Shown: positions 21,886-32,304 of the stretch, piece after piece | Layout of the letters: every line of letters starts with the position of its first letter | Position numbering within the stretch: position 1 is the stretch's first letter | Assembly: GCA_024195265.1 (NCBI GenBank) | Contig: JAJLRJ010000002.1 | Coordinates: 15,991,764 to 16,055,763, forward strand | DNA from: Dendrophyllia cribrosa | Taxonomy: Eukaryota; Cnidaria; Anthozoa; Scleractinia; Dendrophylliidae | Reading direction: 5' to 3' | Length of the DNA: 64,000 nt | Program-made: the position numbers and the translations under genes | The notes under the pieces: generated by a model | What the model was told of the DNA's origin: nothing | Databases searched by the model: none | Seen by the model: only the letters and a program-made list of their open reading frames with translations

Positions 21886-24577
21886 GATTCGCATTATAAG
21901 TAGAAACGAACATAATGTGGTTTCAGTTAAGTTAAGTAAAGCTGTTGTCTTTGCACTTATGCTTGTGCTTGCTTGAGCCTCGGCGGATTGGGAGCGGGGG
22001 GATGGGGGGGGGATCGGGGGGATAGGGGGGGGAGGTATTCCCTATTTTAGGCTGTACGGGGAGGCTCCGAACGAAATCGAAATGGGTGCGTTTTCGATGT
22101 TCGCAGTACAAGAAAGGATAGCGAAAACTGTTATGTTAGTTTTTGAAAGGTTCGCCACTCAGTATACCTTGATGAGAGAACGACGGGGCTTGCAACTAAA
22201 TCCAAATATTGAGAAGGGTTGCAATAGTTGGACAAAAATACGGCGCAATTGCCAAAGAAATGCTTCGTTGTTGTGCTTGTTGTATTTTTAAGTTTGTATA
22301 ATCATGTATTGTCTCTGAGCTGTACGTACAGCGTGTGGGATAATCTACTGTTTTTGGTTTATATTTGAGGTACAGTGTATGAAACGGGGCATCATTTCAA
22401 TTAAAACTAGTAGGCGAAAGGGCAAAACCTGGTTCTCACTTGTGCGATTATAACTGAGCGACATACGCACACGTAGTATTGTGTAAACCTCAGGGCGCAG
22501 CCTCCCCCCTTCACCCACAGACACTTACACTAGTGAAAAACAGGCTTTACATGTAAAACTGACAAACTCAAATCAAAGCAAAAGTAGAAGAAAATTTAAA
22601 ACGGCGACAACGGTGTTCTTTTTCTCAATTTTTGTCAAGGGTTTCTGCCAATCGTTTCATCAACAGTCGCCGACTCAAACGAACCGTAATGGATGCAGTG
22701 ACCGTGACTTAGAGAGTCAGTCTCAATCTTCTGAAACGTATGTTTTAGAGTTGAATTAAGGAGTTTGTTTAGTGCAAGATATAGTGAATTCAATGCGGTT
22801 ATCTACTTTATTAATATTTTCATCGAGTCAATTTATTTATCCCTAAATTCAGTTGCCACTGAAGGAGCCTTAATTGACATTCTTTCGCGTCAGTCCATTA
22901 CATGTAATTAGCAGCCACTCGTTTCTAATCAGTGGACTTGCACATACAGCTGTTTTTCTCACCATTCTCATGAGAACCATAAAAGTTTTGTTTCTAGTCC
23001 ATGAACAAGGTATATTAGTCTATTCAGTGTTAGTATATAAATTGTTTTCATTCAATTCAAGTGTAAAAGGACAGGCAAGATTGTCGTGAACCCGTTGGCT
23101 CAGAGTTGACTCAGTGAGGGTGCACCTTTGTGCCTTAGGGGACAGACATTATGAAGAGGTTCAGCTAGTTCTGCTAGGAACCAAGTTCTCGTTAAAGTAA
23201 TTGTTTAACGTACATATCAAGTTCTTTTACAGTTCTCTCGTACCAAATCAAGCAGTGTTCATAAATGCCCTTCTCAGTCTTTTTAGTTCTGAAATGTTCT
23301 TCTTGTTCATTCATACATTATTGTATGTTTCGCTAAACTTGATCGAATAACAATTAACTTAACCAAGGGCAAATGGACCTTGCCACCAGATTAGATAAGA
23401 TGTTTCTTTTTCGTAAAAAGTCATTCATTCTAAGTTATTATCCTAACTACACTAGACAATGTATTGGTCCGAAGAGGAAGATTGAACTTAAAAGTAGTAG
23501 GCTGTTACATCAAACTTAACTATACTATAAATATAGTATGTAGTATATAATGAGTGAACTTAACACTATTTCATTTAAGGGTGGCGCACAAACAGGGCCC
23601 TTGTTTGTTCGCCACCTTTTGTTACACGAACGGTACCGGGTTCATTCATACATATAAACCAAAGAAATGAATATAACAGCATATGATGTGGACATAAGAG
23701 GCTGGTAGCATAAGAGGCGTGTAACATAGAGAGATGAGCTGAGAGCGGTGAAGCAAAACGTCTAGGGGAGGGGAGGGTACGGGGATTTCGTGTTCACAGG
23801 TTGGGTAGTTTCTTGGTGTTGCGGATGGTGTGATCATCAAATGACGTAAAACAAAAGATTCAAAAGACACTGAACAATACCCACACCACAACACAAAAGC
23901 TAACCAACAATGGCTTCCGCAACACCAAGAAACACCCACAAGTTGGCTCATAGGGGCTTTTAATCAGTCTTGTTCATACGAGCAACAAACAGTCAAAAAC
24001 ATTAAATGCGTTAGATTTACCGTTTCCAGGTTTTCCAGCGCCACTGTTGATATTGATAATACAACAGCAAAATGCTCTTTCACCTTGACGCTTTCAAATT
24101 GTAGTGTCTTTCGCCCCTTTAAAGTTACTAAATTTTTGAAAACTGGAGGATTTCACTCGGAGAATATCACTTTATATATTCCAATTTTTGATAAGCTGTC
24201 ACGTTTTGATCAATTATTTACACGCTTACAAAAATATTTGACGGAAACTGAAATAATTTTTTCTTCAAATGACTGAAATATTTAGTAATTCTTCCATGCA
24301 AAGAACATATGTATTTATTGAAATCATGCAATTATCAATGCATCAGAAATTACTACGTCTGTCACTATACTTCACAGACAATAGTACTTCTTTTCAAACT
24401 CGAAGGCGAAGCGGTGCGCAAAAACAATGTTCACAGCTTTATTTATTTAATGTTTATTTATCATCTGTTCATTGTTTTTTACTTCTTATTTTTGTTTATT
24501 ATTTTTGCTACTTCTCCCGTCCAAAATAACGGACCAAAAATATTACATGTTACATAAGTGCCAAATTCTCATACTTC
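21886..24577. other. Intergenic DNA, no gene supported
   Basis: Contains a G-rich stretch near 21990-22035 and an imperfect inverted pair (GTTTCTTGGTGTTGCGG at about 23810, mirrored at about 23917). A 69-codon frame starts at ATG 22082 (MGAFSMFAVQERIAKT...) and a 71-codon frame lies at 22874-23089. I recognise no domain in either and no convincing splice context. Confidence 0.45.
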
Positions 24578-24822
24578 GGGAGCAGGGATGGCGCAGTGGT
24601 CAGAGCGCTCGCCTCCCAGCAATGTGGCCTGGGTTCGATTCCCGGACTCGGCGTCATCGTTGTTAGTTCTCCTCCTTGCTCCGAGGGTTTTTATCTGGGT
24701 ACTCCGGTCTTGCCTCCCTCCTCAAAAACCAACATATTCCAATTCAATCTGGAATCCGAGGCCACAGGTTTGTTAGTAGTAATGACTATTTAGTGTCACC
24801 CTCGTAAATAAAGTCGATTTAT
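24578..24822 (+). mobile_element. tRNA-derived SINE, plus strand
   Basis: The head of about 75 bp has an A box-like TGGCGCAGTGGTCAGAGCG and a B box GGTTCGATTCC, followed by CTCCTTGCTCCGAGGGTTTT and a T/A-rich tail. The same head and body occur inverted at 46965-47224. It ends about 35 bp before the splice acceptor of the neighbouring receptor gene. The tRNA-like region is not a functional tRNA gene: stem pairing is poor and it is joined to the shared SINE body. Confidence 0.8.
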
Positions 24823-24880
24823 TTTTAATTTGTTTATTTATGCTATTTTAGGTAACAAACGTTGATTGAAGACAAGCAAA

Positions 24881-25855
24881 ATGTCTGGCCAACCACTCGA
24901 ACTGATTACCGAGAAGGAAAACCGCGCCTGGTGCGTCGTCTATGGCTTGGAGTCAGCGGCAGTCATTTTGGGCAACATCCTCGTCATAGCTGCCTTTGTC
25001 GTCACCAAGTCCTTGCATAAGAAAACCTACCTTCTCCTGATCAGTTTAGCAGTAGCTGACCTCCTGGTAGGTGGAGTCGCTATCCCCATGTTCATTCACT
25101 TGATAGGTGGCTCGGTTACAAAGTGGTGGTCGGTGGATAGTCACGTGGCACACACACAAAAAGCCATGGAGATCTTCGCTTCATACGCTTCCATTTTCTT
25201 TCTGGTCGCGATCGCCTTGGAGCGGCTTTATGCTGCAATATCGCCATTCAACCACGGTAACCTCAAACCTGTTACTTATTACATCGTGATCGCTGTAGTG
25301 TGGGTTTTGGCCACGCTGTTGGGAGTTCTTTCTTACCTGCGCGAAGAGCACGTTGGTGCGGCCGACAATTCAGGGGTGTTTTACTTTATCATGGTTATGC
25401 TTGCCCTTTCTATGGTAATTATAGTGGTATGCTATGCAATAATCGCGGTGATTTTGATGCAATCTCGCTCCATATTCACCGACGATTTCGAGAGAAAAAT
25501 GGCCTTTACCCTGTTACTCCTGACCGTAATTTTTATAGTCACATGGCTCCCATTTAAAGTTGTCAACTACCTTCTCCATGATAATTCCAAAGAGACCCTC
25601 AGCTGTGGGAACGACTTAGGCTGTTTGTACCAGGCAATATACGCCACAAAGTTCCTGCATTACTTCAACTCAATCGTGAACCCCATTGTTTACGCGCTGA
25701 GGGTCAAGGACTTTAGGATGGGTGTGAGGCGCATTCTCTGCTGCGAGAAACCTCCCCGACAGAACCCTCCCCTGGGGGAAGTAAAAGGGTTTCATGATAA
25801 CCCCATGGTATCCATGCAATCCATCGATACCGTTGTTCCCTCCATGTTTCTGTAA
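24881..25855 (+). CDS. Class A (rhodopsin-like) GPCR, 324 aa
   Basis: Plasma-membrane receptor, ligand unknown. The start at 24881 (MSGQPLELITEKEN) lies 30 bp downstream of a TATTTTAG acceptor, so a 5'UTR intron is likely; the open frame upstream of it has no earlier ATG. TM1 has LGNILVIAA, TM2 LAVADLLVGG, TM3 ends ALERLYA, TM6 has IVTWLPFK and TM7 NSIVNPIVYALR, the most canonical NPxxY of the three receptors here. A CC pair after helix 8 is a likely palmitoylation site. The TM3 disulphide cysteine is absent and ECL2 is short, which fits MECA-type receptors (melanocortin, lipid, cannabinoid, adenosine). A CG pair in the TM6-TM7 loop could form its own disulphide with the nearby C of LGCLYQ. 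The coding region is a single intact exon. Confidence 0.92.
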   Translation: MSGQPLELITEKENRAWCVVYGLESAAVILGNILVIAAFVVTKSLHKKTYLLLISLAVADLLVGGVAIPMFIHLIGGSVTKWWSVDSHVAHTQKAMEIFASYASIFFLVAIALERLYAAISPFNHGNLKPVTYYIVIAVVWVLATLLGVLSYLREEHVGAADNSGVFYFIMVMLALSMVIIVVCYAIIAVILMQSRSIFTDDFERKMAFTLLLLTVIFIVTWLPFKVVNYLLHDNSKETLSCGNDLGCLYQAIYATKFLHYFNSIVNPIVYALRVKDFRMGVRRILCCEKPPRQNPPLGEVKGFHDNPMVSMQSIDTVVPSMFL

Positions 25856-25867
25856 AAACAACCTGTA

Positions 25868-26030
25868 TTTAGTGAGAATTTCGTATTCTCGGTATTGAAC
25901 TGGGACTAGCTTGCAGTCGAGGCTCATGCGGGGCAATCTTTTCACATGCAAATATTTTAATGACATTTCTTCGCATGAGCCTCCATTGCAAACTAGTGCC
26001 AGTTCAAAACCGCGAATACAAATATGGTCT
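25868..26030. mobile_element. Hairpin MITE, GACCGTATTC family, copy in receptor 3' flank
   Basis: Contains GTATTCTCGGTATTGAACTG at the left and CAGTTCAAAACCGCGAATAC...GGTCTATT at the right, with AGGCTCATGCGGGGCAATC inside. It matches 59011-59168 in reverse orientation. The left terminus is eroded. It begins about 15 bp after the GPCR stop codon and probably lies in its 3'UTR. Confidence 0.75.
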
Positions 26031-26762
26031 ATTTGATGTTTAATCTTTCTAGCAAAGGAGACAAAATGAAAATGATAAATATGATAAATTCAATTAACAG
26101 CATTTTTAGCTAGAAAATGGTGCGCGAAATATAAGGGACTACGAGTGAAAACTTTATGGATAGATAAGGGATGATGAAGGAGATGGAGCGATTTGGAGCC
26201 CATTGCCCCCCTCAATATTTTGCTGAAAAACTTTTAACCACTCATTTATAAATGATATTTTGTTTGGTAATAGCTCCAATAAGAAACAATAACATAGTGT
26301 AACACCTTTCTTTTATTTCTGATCTTACGCGATTTTTATTTCTGATATTACGCGAAAACCGTAAAATTCCGAATATGAGCCCTCACAAATCTAGGCTCAT
26401 CAAATCACAGACACAAACATACTTCCGAAAATATACTCTCCCTATTATAAGTCTCATGCTTCTACTAAATACAAATGGTTAGACTCGGCAAATTGTTGAA
26501 CTTAAGTTTTTGTACTCTTTGGGGTTTTAAGCGCATTGCAGTATAGCTACTGTTAAAAGAAGGACGGTCCGGTTATTGCAATAAAACTGGTTTTTGCTTT
26601 GTTCTTAAACTGTGGCTTTCAATTAAACGCCGAACCCGTTTTAAAACGCAAAATTCCCTCCATTAACATCTCGAAAATAAACCCATAAAATAGCTCTTTG
26701 AACGAATATAAGCCCAGTACTTATTTTAGGAATTTTACGGTATATATCTATTAACATTAATA
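26031..26762. other. Intergenic DNA, no gene seen
   Basis: AT-rich with a short direct repeat (TTATTTCTGATCTTACGCGA and a near copy at about 26312-26356). Nothing else supported. Confidence 0.5.
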
Positions 26763-26953
26763 GGCCATTTCCGAGTTGCCTTTAGCCTCTATTTGAAAGC
26801 GAGGCTAGGTGCGAAACCTTTTATATGAAAATGAGGTTTCATTCATATGCAAATACGTTTTATTTGCATGTGAATGAAAACTCATTTTCATATGAAAGGT
26901 TTCGCACCTAGCCTCGCTTTGATAGAGAGGCGAAAGGCAACTCGGAAATGGCC
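26763..26953. mobile_element. Palindromic MITE, GGCCATTTCCGAG family, copy 2
   Basis: Same termini and TA flanks as the copy at 12746-12915. It is slightly longer because of an extra CATATGCAAATACG segment at the loop. Confidence 0.85.
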
Positions 26954-27082
26954 TATTTATTTACGGTATATGCATTAATTGTCCTATGGTTTAAGCCTTG
27001 GAGCTTGTAGCCTGTCGAGTGGGATCGTCCGGGTTAGTTTAGTTCTGAAAAGAACACGTTTGAATGAATGAATGTCGCAATT

Positions 27083-27172
27083 GAATAACTTTATTTATGT
27101 GTCAAATCATCTAGCGTATGGGAAACCCTACGCTAATTGGGGACACCTAATTATATCTAATACAATAAAATA
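27083..27172 (-). mobile_element. Possible truncated SINE tail
   Basis: CTTTATT...GTCAAA...TAATTGGGGACAC and ATCTAAT resemble the 3' part of the SINE at 46965-47224 read on the same strand. No tRNA-like head is present. Confidence 0.4.
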
Positions 27173-27782
27173 TCTATTTATCTAGCTCGATGGCCTAAAA
27201 AGATCTATACATCGTATTTACGTCAGGGTGATATAATTCAATATACTAGTATCAACAAAGATAACGATTGTCATCAATTACTGTTGTTTTTGACAATAAC
27301 CTTTTGTCAACAACAACAGTACTTTTCAGAATTAATTACACTCAACTGGACGATCACACTCGAAAGACCATCTTTTTAATATAAAAATCATATATTTGAA
27401 TAATTGCAAAACGTAGGGGATAGCACATAATACTCAGCAGTGTTTCTGTACATATTTTAGTTAGTTGTAACCTTCACTTTTTACTAGCTTTTTTTACTTT
27501 CAGATAGAATTGTAAATACTGCAGTATTGCCGTTTTTTCTTCTTGAAATAAAGAATTCTATTACGTGTGAGTATAAAATCACTTCCGGTTCATGGCTCTA
27601 TTTCAGCGGAAGTAGGTGGTTTCAAATCCTGCCCCCTCCCCAGATAGTTAACCATATAATATATGACATGTTGGAGTGATGAGGTCTCCGTTTGTCTTAG
27701 TTCAGATAGGTCTTGGTTACTAGTCTTTAGTTTATCTCATTTTAACGGGGCAATGTCACAACAAACAATAAGTGAATAAGGC
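27173..27782. other. Intergenic DNA, no gene seen
   Basis: AT-rich; a small palindrome TGTTGTTTTTGACAA / TTGTCAACAACAACA occurs near 27280-27318. Nothing else supported. Confidence 0.45.
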
Positions 27783-28997
27783 GGGGTGGATAGGGAGGTG
27801 AATAGGGGGAGTGAATAGGGGGAAGTGAATAGGGGGAGTGAATAGGGAGGAGTGAATAGAGAGGAGTGAATAGGGAGGAGTGAATAGGGGGAGTGAATAG
27901 GGAGGAGTGAATAGAGAGGAGTGAATAGAGAGGAGTAAACAGGGGGAGTGAATAGGGAGGAGTAAATAGAGAGGAGTGAATAGGGGGAGTGAATAGGGAG
28001 GAGTGAATAGAGAGGAGTGAATAGAAAGAGGTGAATAGGGAGGAGTGAATAGAAAGGAGTGAATAGGGAGGAGTGAATAGGGGGGAGTGAATAGGGAGGA
28101 GTGAATAGGGAGGAGTGAATAGAGAGGAGTGAATAGGGAGGAGTGAATAGGGGGGAGTGAATAGAAAGGAGTGAATAGGGAGGAGTGAATAGGTGGAGTG
28201 AATAGAGAGGAGTGAATAGGGAGGAGTGAATAGAGAGGAGTGAATAGAAAGGAGTGAATAGGGAGGAGTGAATAGAAAGGAGTGAATAGGGAGGAGTGAA
28301 TAGGGGGGAGTGAATAGGGAGGAGTGAATAGGGAGGAGTGAATAGAGAGGAGTGAATAGGGAGGAGTGAATAGAGAGGAGTGAATAGAAAGGAGTGAATA
28401 GGGAGGAGTGAATAGGGGTAATGAATAGGGAGGAGTAAATAGAGAGGAGTAAACGGGGAGTGAATAGGGAAGAGTGAATAGGGAGGAGTGAATAGAGAGG
28501 AGTGAATAGGGAGGAGTGAATAGAAAGGAGTGAATAGGGAGGAGTGAATAGGGGGAGTGAATATAGGGAGGAGTAAATAGAGAGGAGTAAACAGGGGGAG
28601 TGAATAGGGAGGAGTGAATAGAGAGGAGTGAATAGAAAGGAGTGAATAGGGAGGAGTGAATAGGGGGAGTGAATAGGGAGGAGTAAATAGAGAGGAGTAA
28701 ACAGGGGGAGTGAATAGGGAGGAGTGAATAGAGAGGAGTGAATAGAGAGGAGTGAATAGGGAGGAGTGAATAGGGGGAGTGAATAGGGAGGAGTAAATAG
28801 AGAGGAGTAAACAGGGGGAGTGAATAGGGAGGAGTGAATAGAGAGGAGTGAATAGAGAGGAGTGAATAGAAAGGAGTGAATAGGGAGGAGTGAATAGGGG
28901 GAGTGAATATAGGGAGGAGTGAATAGGGGGAGTGAATATAGGGAGGAGTAAATAGAGAGGAGTAAACAGGGGGAGTGAATAGGGAGGAGTGAATAGA
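27783..28997. repeat. Minisatellite, about 1.2 kb, 14-bp unit
   Basis: About 85-90 units of AGTGAATAGRGAGG and variants (AGTGAATAGAAAGG, AGTGAATAGGGGGG, and 13-bp forms with AGTGAATAGGGGG). Variants occur in recurring higher-order blocks, for example repeated TAAATAGAGAGGAGTAAACA segments near 27940, 28435, 28575, 28685, 28800 and 28950. The minus strand is open for over 400 codons only because the unit contains no stop in that direction; I do not call a gene. Confidence 0.95.
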
Positions 28998-29106
28998 AAT
29001 GGAATTTCAACTCGAAAAATTTGGTAAAAAAAAAAAAACAGTTTAAAAACTGATTATGGTTTGTTCTTTCTTCGAAGAATCGCGTCGGTTTTTAGTCAAG
29101 TATTTA

Positions 29107-29300
29107 ATCCTTCAACTCTCAAGTGTGCCAAACATCAAAATGAAAAAAAATCCCAAATTTCATTTTATAAAACATTGAAAAACAAATGATACCATGTAAA
29201 AGAATTGCCAAAGAGGTTTCATTTAAATGGTCACACCATAGGATTTCGTCCACAGACTCATGTGTCTCCAAAACTGACTCTGGGAGTGAAAGGGTTAGTC
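29107..29300. mobile_element. MITE, CCCTTTCACTCCC family
   Basis: Reads CTTCAACTCTCAAGTGTGCC at the left and GACTCTGGGAGTGAAAGGG at the right, with TTTCATTTAAATGGTCACAC inside. It matches the full copy at 48419-48630. A partial neighbour (about 29330-29400) shares GTACCATTTGTTTTTTAATA. Confidence 0.75.
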
Positions 29301-29654
29301 GGTTGGTCCAAACACCAACCAATCAATGAATTGTACCATTTGTTTTTTAATATTTTACAAAATGAGATTTGGAATTTTTCTTAATTTTTTTAATATAACA
29401 AGTTTGAATAAGGGGAACAGAAAGAGAACGGAAGCACAAGACGATATAATTTCTTCTCACGCGATTGATTGTTGCTGCGAGAAAAGCAAAAACCCGGAAA
29501 ACAATAGAAGCCTCGCTCCCGTGCAAAACCAAAACAATAACAGAGGCACGTGAAGCATATTGGACAAAACTGAGTCCTTAAATTGCTTAGTAACCACGTT
29601 TATTAACCAAGCTAGGCTGCTAAGCTTGGTCGATTGGAAAAGACAAAGTGAATA

Positions 29655-29735
29655 GGCCATTTCTGAGTTACGTTACGCCTCGTTGTCAAAGCGAGGCTTA
29701 AAGGTGCACAACCTTTCATATGAAAATGAGTTTTC

Positions 29736-29766
<31 letters not shown>

Positions 29767-29827
29767 TGAAAGGTTTTGCACCTAGCCTCGCTTTGATAGA
29801 GAGGCTAAAGGCAACTCGGAAATGGCC
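29655..29827. mobile_element. Palindromic MITE, GGCCATTTCCGAG family, copy 3
   Basis: Third member, TA-flanked, with arms AGCGAGGCTTAAAGGTGC and the complement. It is flipped relative to copy 2, as seen from its asymmetric TTACGTTACGCCTCG end. Confidence 0.85.
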
Positions 29828-29963
29828 TATTTGTTGGGTGCGAAATGGATAGGGGGTGAATTCAGAGAGTAGTTGGGTGCGAACTCCTAGAGGCTAACTT
29901 TCAAGAGAGCCACAGCCATAATTAGAAAGTTACTAATGTTTTTGTCACTTTTGAATGAAATTA

Positions 29964-30137
29964 GGGACGGACCATTCGGAAAAGTTATGGAGGTGCACGA
30001 TTGTTTTTTTTTGTTTGATGCGGGTAAGGAATAGTTGGAAGGGTCGATGCAGTATTTTTTTTGCTTTGGTTTCTGTGGATGAATTTTTTTTGTATTTGGA
30101 CCACCCTCCCCCCATAAATTTTCTAATGGTCCGTCCC
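29964..30137. mobile_element. MITE, GGGACGGACCATT termini, TTA duplication
   Basis: Perfect terminal inverted repeats GGGACGGACCATT / AATGGTCCGTCCC with TTA on both flanks: a clean PIF/Harbinger-like signature. Degraded relatives lie at 2408-2655 and about 32030-32180. Confidence 0.85.
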
Positions 30138-30216
30138 TTAGTCGGGGTTGTAAAAAAATTCTACCTGTTTTGTAGTCATTTTTGAGTAATTTTAAGTTCG
30201 TTAGAATGATGCTTTA

Positions 30217-30390
30217 ACCCTTTCACTCCCAAGAGTGCCAAGAGTCAAAATTCAAGAAAAATCCCAAATTTCATTTTGAAAATTTTTTAAAAACAAATGG
30301 TACCATGCAAAAGTACTGCCAAAGAGGTTTCATTTGAATGGTCACACCATAGGATTTCGTCCACAGACTCAAAAGTTAGAACTCACCACT
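30217..30390. mobile_element. MITE, CCCTTTCACTCCC family, truncated
   Basis: Starts CCCTTTCACTCCCAAGAGTG and continues through the family interior to GACTCAAAAGTTAGAAC, then stops without the right terminus. Confidence 0.7.
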
Positions 30391-31227
30391 AACTGGTTTT
30401 GAATTGAAGTTTGGCAAGATATATTGAAATCGATATTACCATGACGATGATAAACAATAAACTTAGAAATCAGTAAAAGTGAAATTTAGCGCGTTTAAGA
30501 TTTCGCATTGAAAATCCCACATAGACATCTCAAAATATGGTATATGGCATATATTTTTTTTTCAAATAAATCGCAATAACATTTCAAACCTTACTATTTG
30601 TGTACCGGTAATAAATTGATCGAGAGATTAACACTGGTTTTGTGAAATTCCTTACTGATAGTGTCAAAAAGTAGCTTGATGTTATGTTTTTAAACCTTCA
30701 AAGTTTTGTTTACTTTCTCTTTTGCGATCTTGAGAACTACCTTTTTCCCTAACATCGCTTCATGTGCAATTTTTGGGTAATTTTCGATTTTAATCGCTTT
30801 TGCAAAAATTTGAGAAACGGCTCGATGGATTTTTTTAAAACATTCTCTGTGCATGCTAATACCGATGTGCAAAATATTATCTGAAGGTTTCATTGACATT
30901 GATTCACTAGAACGCCTTAAAATTTAAAGATGAAGACGTTTATGCGGGTGAAAAGTCAAGGCGAGGGAGTACTCCGGAGTCAAAATGACGGTGAGGTGCA
31001 ATTGGGCGGACATAAATGAATACCCCAAAAATTCTCTAAACCATTTAAACCCATAATATCCATAAATGATAATAAGAAAGAACAACAGTACACATTGAAT
31101 GTTCGTGTTTGTTTATTCCTGCATCTTACTCTGCATGCAAAAAGCAGACGTATTTGGAAAACGAAAACTACTTCATGATTAGTTCAAACAGGAACATCAT
31201 GAAACACAGTACTAGGTTACAGTACGT
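30391..31227. other. Intergenic DNA, no gene seen
   Basis: Only a 69-codon minus-strand frame at 30690-30899, lysine-rich and without recognisable domain. I do not call it a gene. Confidence 0.45.
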
Positions 31228-31728
31228 ATATTTAGGTAAAGTCTAGATTCCATAGCTCAGAAGGAGGTCGGACACCTTATTGAGACTTATATAACGGAGT
31301 AACTGGTTAGCTTTCAGTTGAGGTTGGGTCACATGGGCGGATCTAGGGGGAGGGTGCAGGGGGTGCGCACCCCCCCCCCCCCCCCCCCCCCCCTGAGATG
31401 ACCTAGTCTGCGTTGTTCGCTTTTAAAATTTGTTTACGTCACCCTTCAGTTACGTCATTCCTTAGAGGTGCACCCCCTCCTAAGAAAAATCCTGGATCCG
31501 CCCCTGGGTCAGCAGTTTATATAGTTAAATTTAGGACTAAGCAACCCGAGAAGCTAGGTGGTACAGTGGTACGGGTTCAATCCTCAGTGGGGATTTTAGA
31601 TTTTCTTTTTTACACTTAAAAATTTATTGAAAATAAAATTCTAAGTGTTGACATTACGTAATATAATTCTCAATAAGTGTCCGACCTCCTTCTGAGCTAT
31701 AGAAGGTAGACTCTACCGTATATTTACA
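31228..31728. mobile_element. Inverted-repeat element with a nested MITE
   Basis: The ends of about 70 bp are inverted copies centred on CATAGCTCAGAAGGAGGTCG and TCGGACACCTTATTGAG. The interior holds a separate MITE (31332-31506) and a short segment with GGTTCAATCC (31573-31582), a possible B-box remnant. A solo end lies at about 9838-9896. Confidence 0.7.
31332..31506. mobile_element. hAT-like MITE nested in a larger element
   Basis: The termini CATGGGCGGATCTAG and CTGGATCCGCCCCTG are imperfect inverted repeats of CAGGGGCGGATCCAG. Direct repeats GGTCA flank it (31327-31331 and 31507-31511). CAGGGG ends suggest hAT, though the duplication seen is 5 bp and not 8. A run of 25 or more C residues lies inside. 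Confidence 0.65.
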
Positions 31729-32304
31729 ACTCTTTACGAACTATTATGCACACTAATATTAATTATTCGTAGAGAAATGGGATAATTAATTCGCTTTTTT
31801 TCACTGGCCCCTTATATTCCCATATTATGATTAATAGAGGATAAATGAAAACTGCGTTTGTTATTACGATGGACGACGACGACGCAGTGAAATAGATAGA
31901 ACGTGTTGCATAAATACCGTATAGTAGCGACAGGGATCAGACCTGGACAAGGATTATAACAACTGTTGCTGTACTACAACATCTCTGTATCTATGGGGCG
32001 AATCATTAGACTTCTGAGGAAGGGATTCAGGATTCAGGGGTGATCTTGTTTGTGCTTGATATTTTTTCCTTTAGCTGTGTTGAATTGTTCAAGACGGGCT
32101 TTCGCATCTGCAAGATATATTTCTACCGGCAACAGGATATATTACCCCACCCCCTCAGAAGTAAAATGGTCGGTCACTATGTACGGTAATAATTATTTTA
32201 CCGTGGATATTCCCTAAAAAAAACCCAACTCTACTGGGGCTACCACTCATTTGAACGGCGGTTTGTTTTACTACATTTTTTAACTAGCTACACGGTTGTA
32301 TCAG
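31729..32304. other. Intergenic DNA with a worn MITE
   Basis: About 32030-32180 resembles the GGGACGGACCATT family (TTTTTTCC runs, AAAATGGTCGGTCA end). No gene seen. Confidence 0.4.

Noticed and set aside
22082..22291. 69-codon frame starting MGAFSMFAVQERIAK
   Set aside because: It has an ATG and a non-repetitive sequence, but no domain, no splice context and no second exon; I could not support a gene.
24578..24655. tRNA gene
   Set aside because: A and B boxes are present, but the same head plus body recurs at 46965-47224 and stems do not pair as in a functional tRNA; it is a SINE head.
27742..29010. 422-codon open frame on the minus strand
   Set aside because: It lies wholly on the 14-bp minisatellite, whose complement contains no stop codon in any frame; there is no domain and no non-repeat coding sequence.
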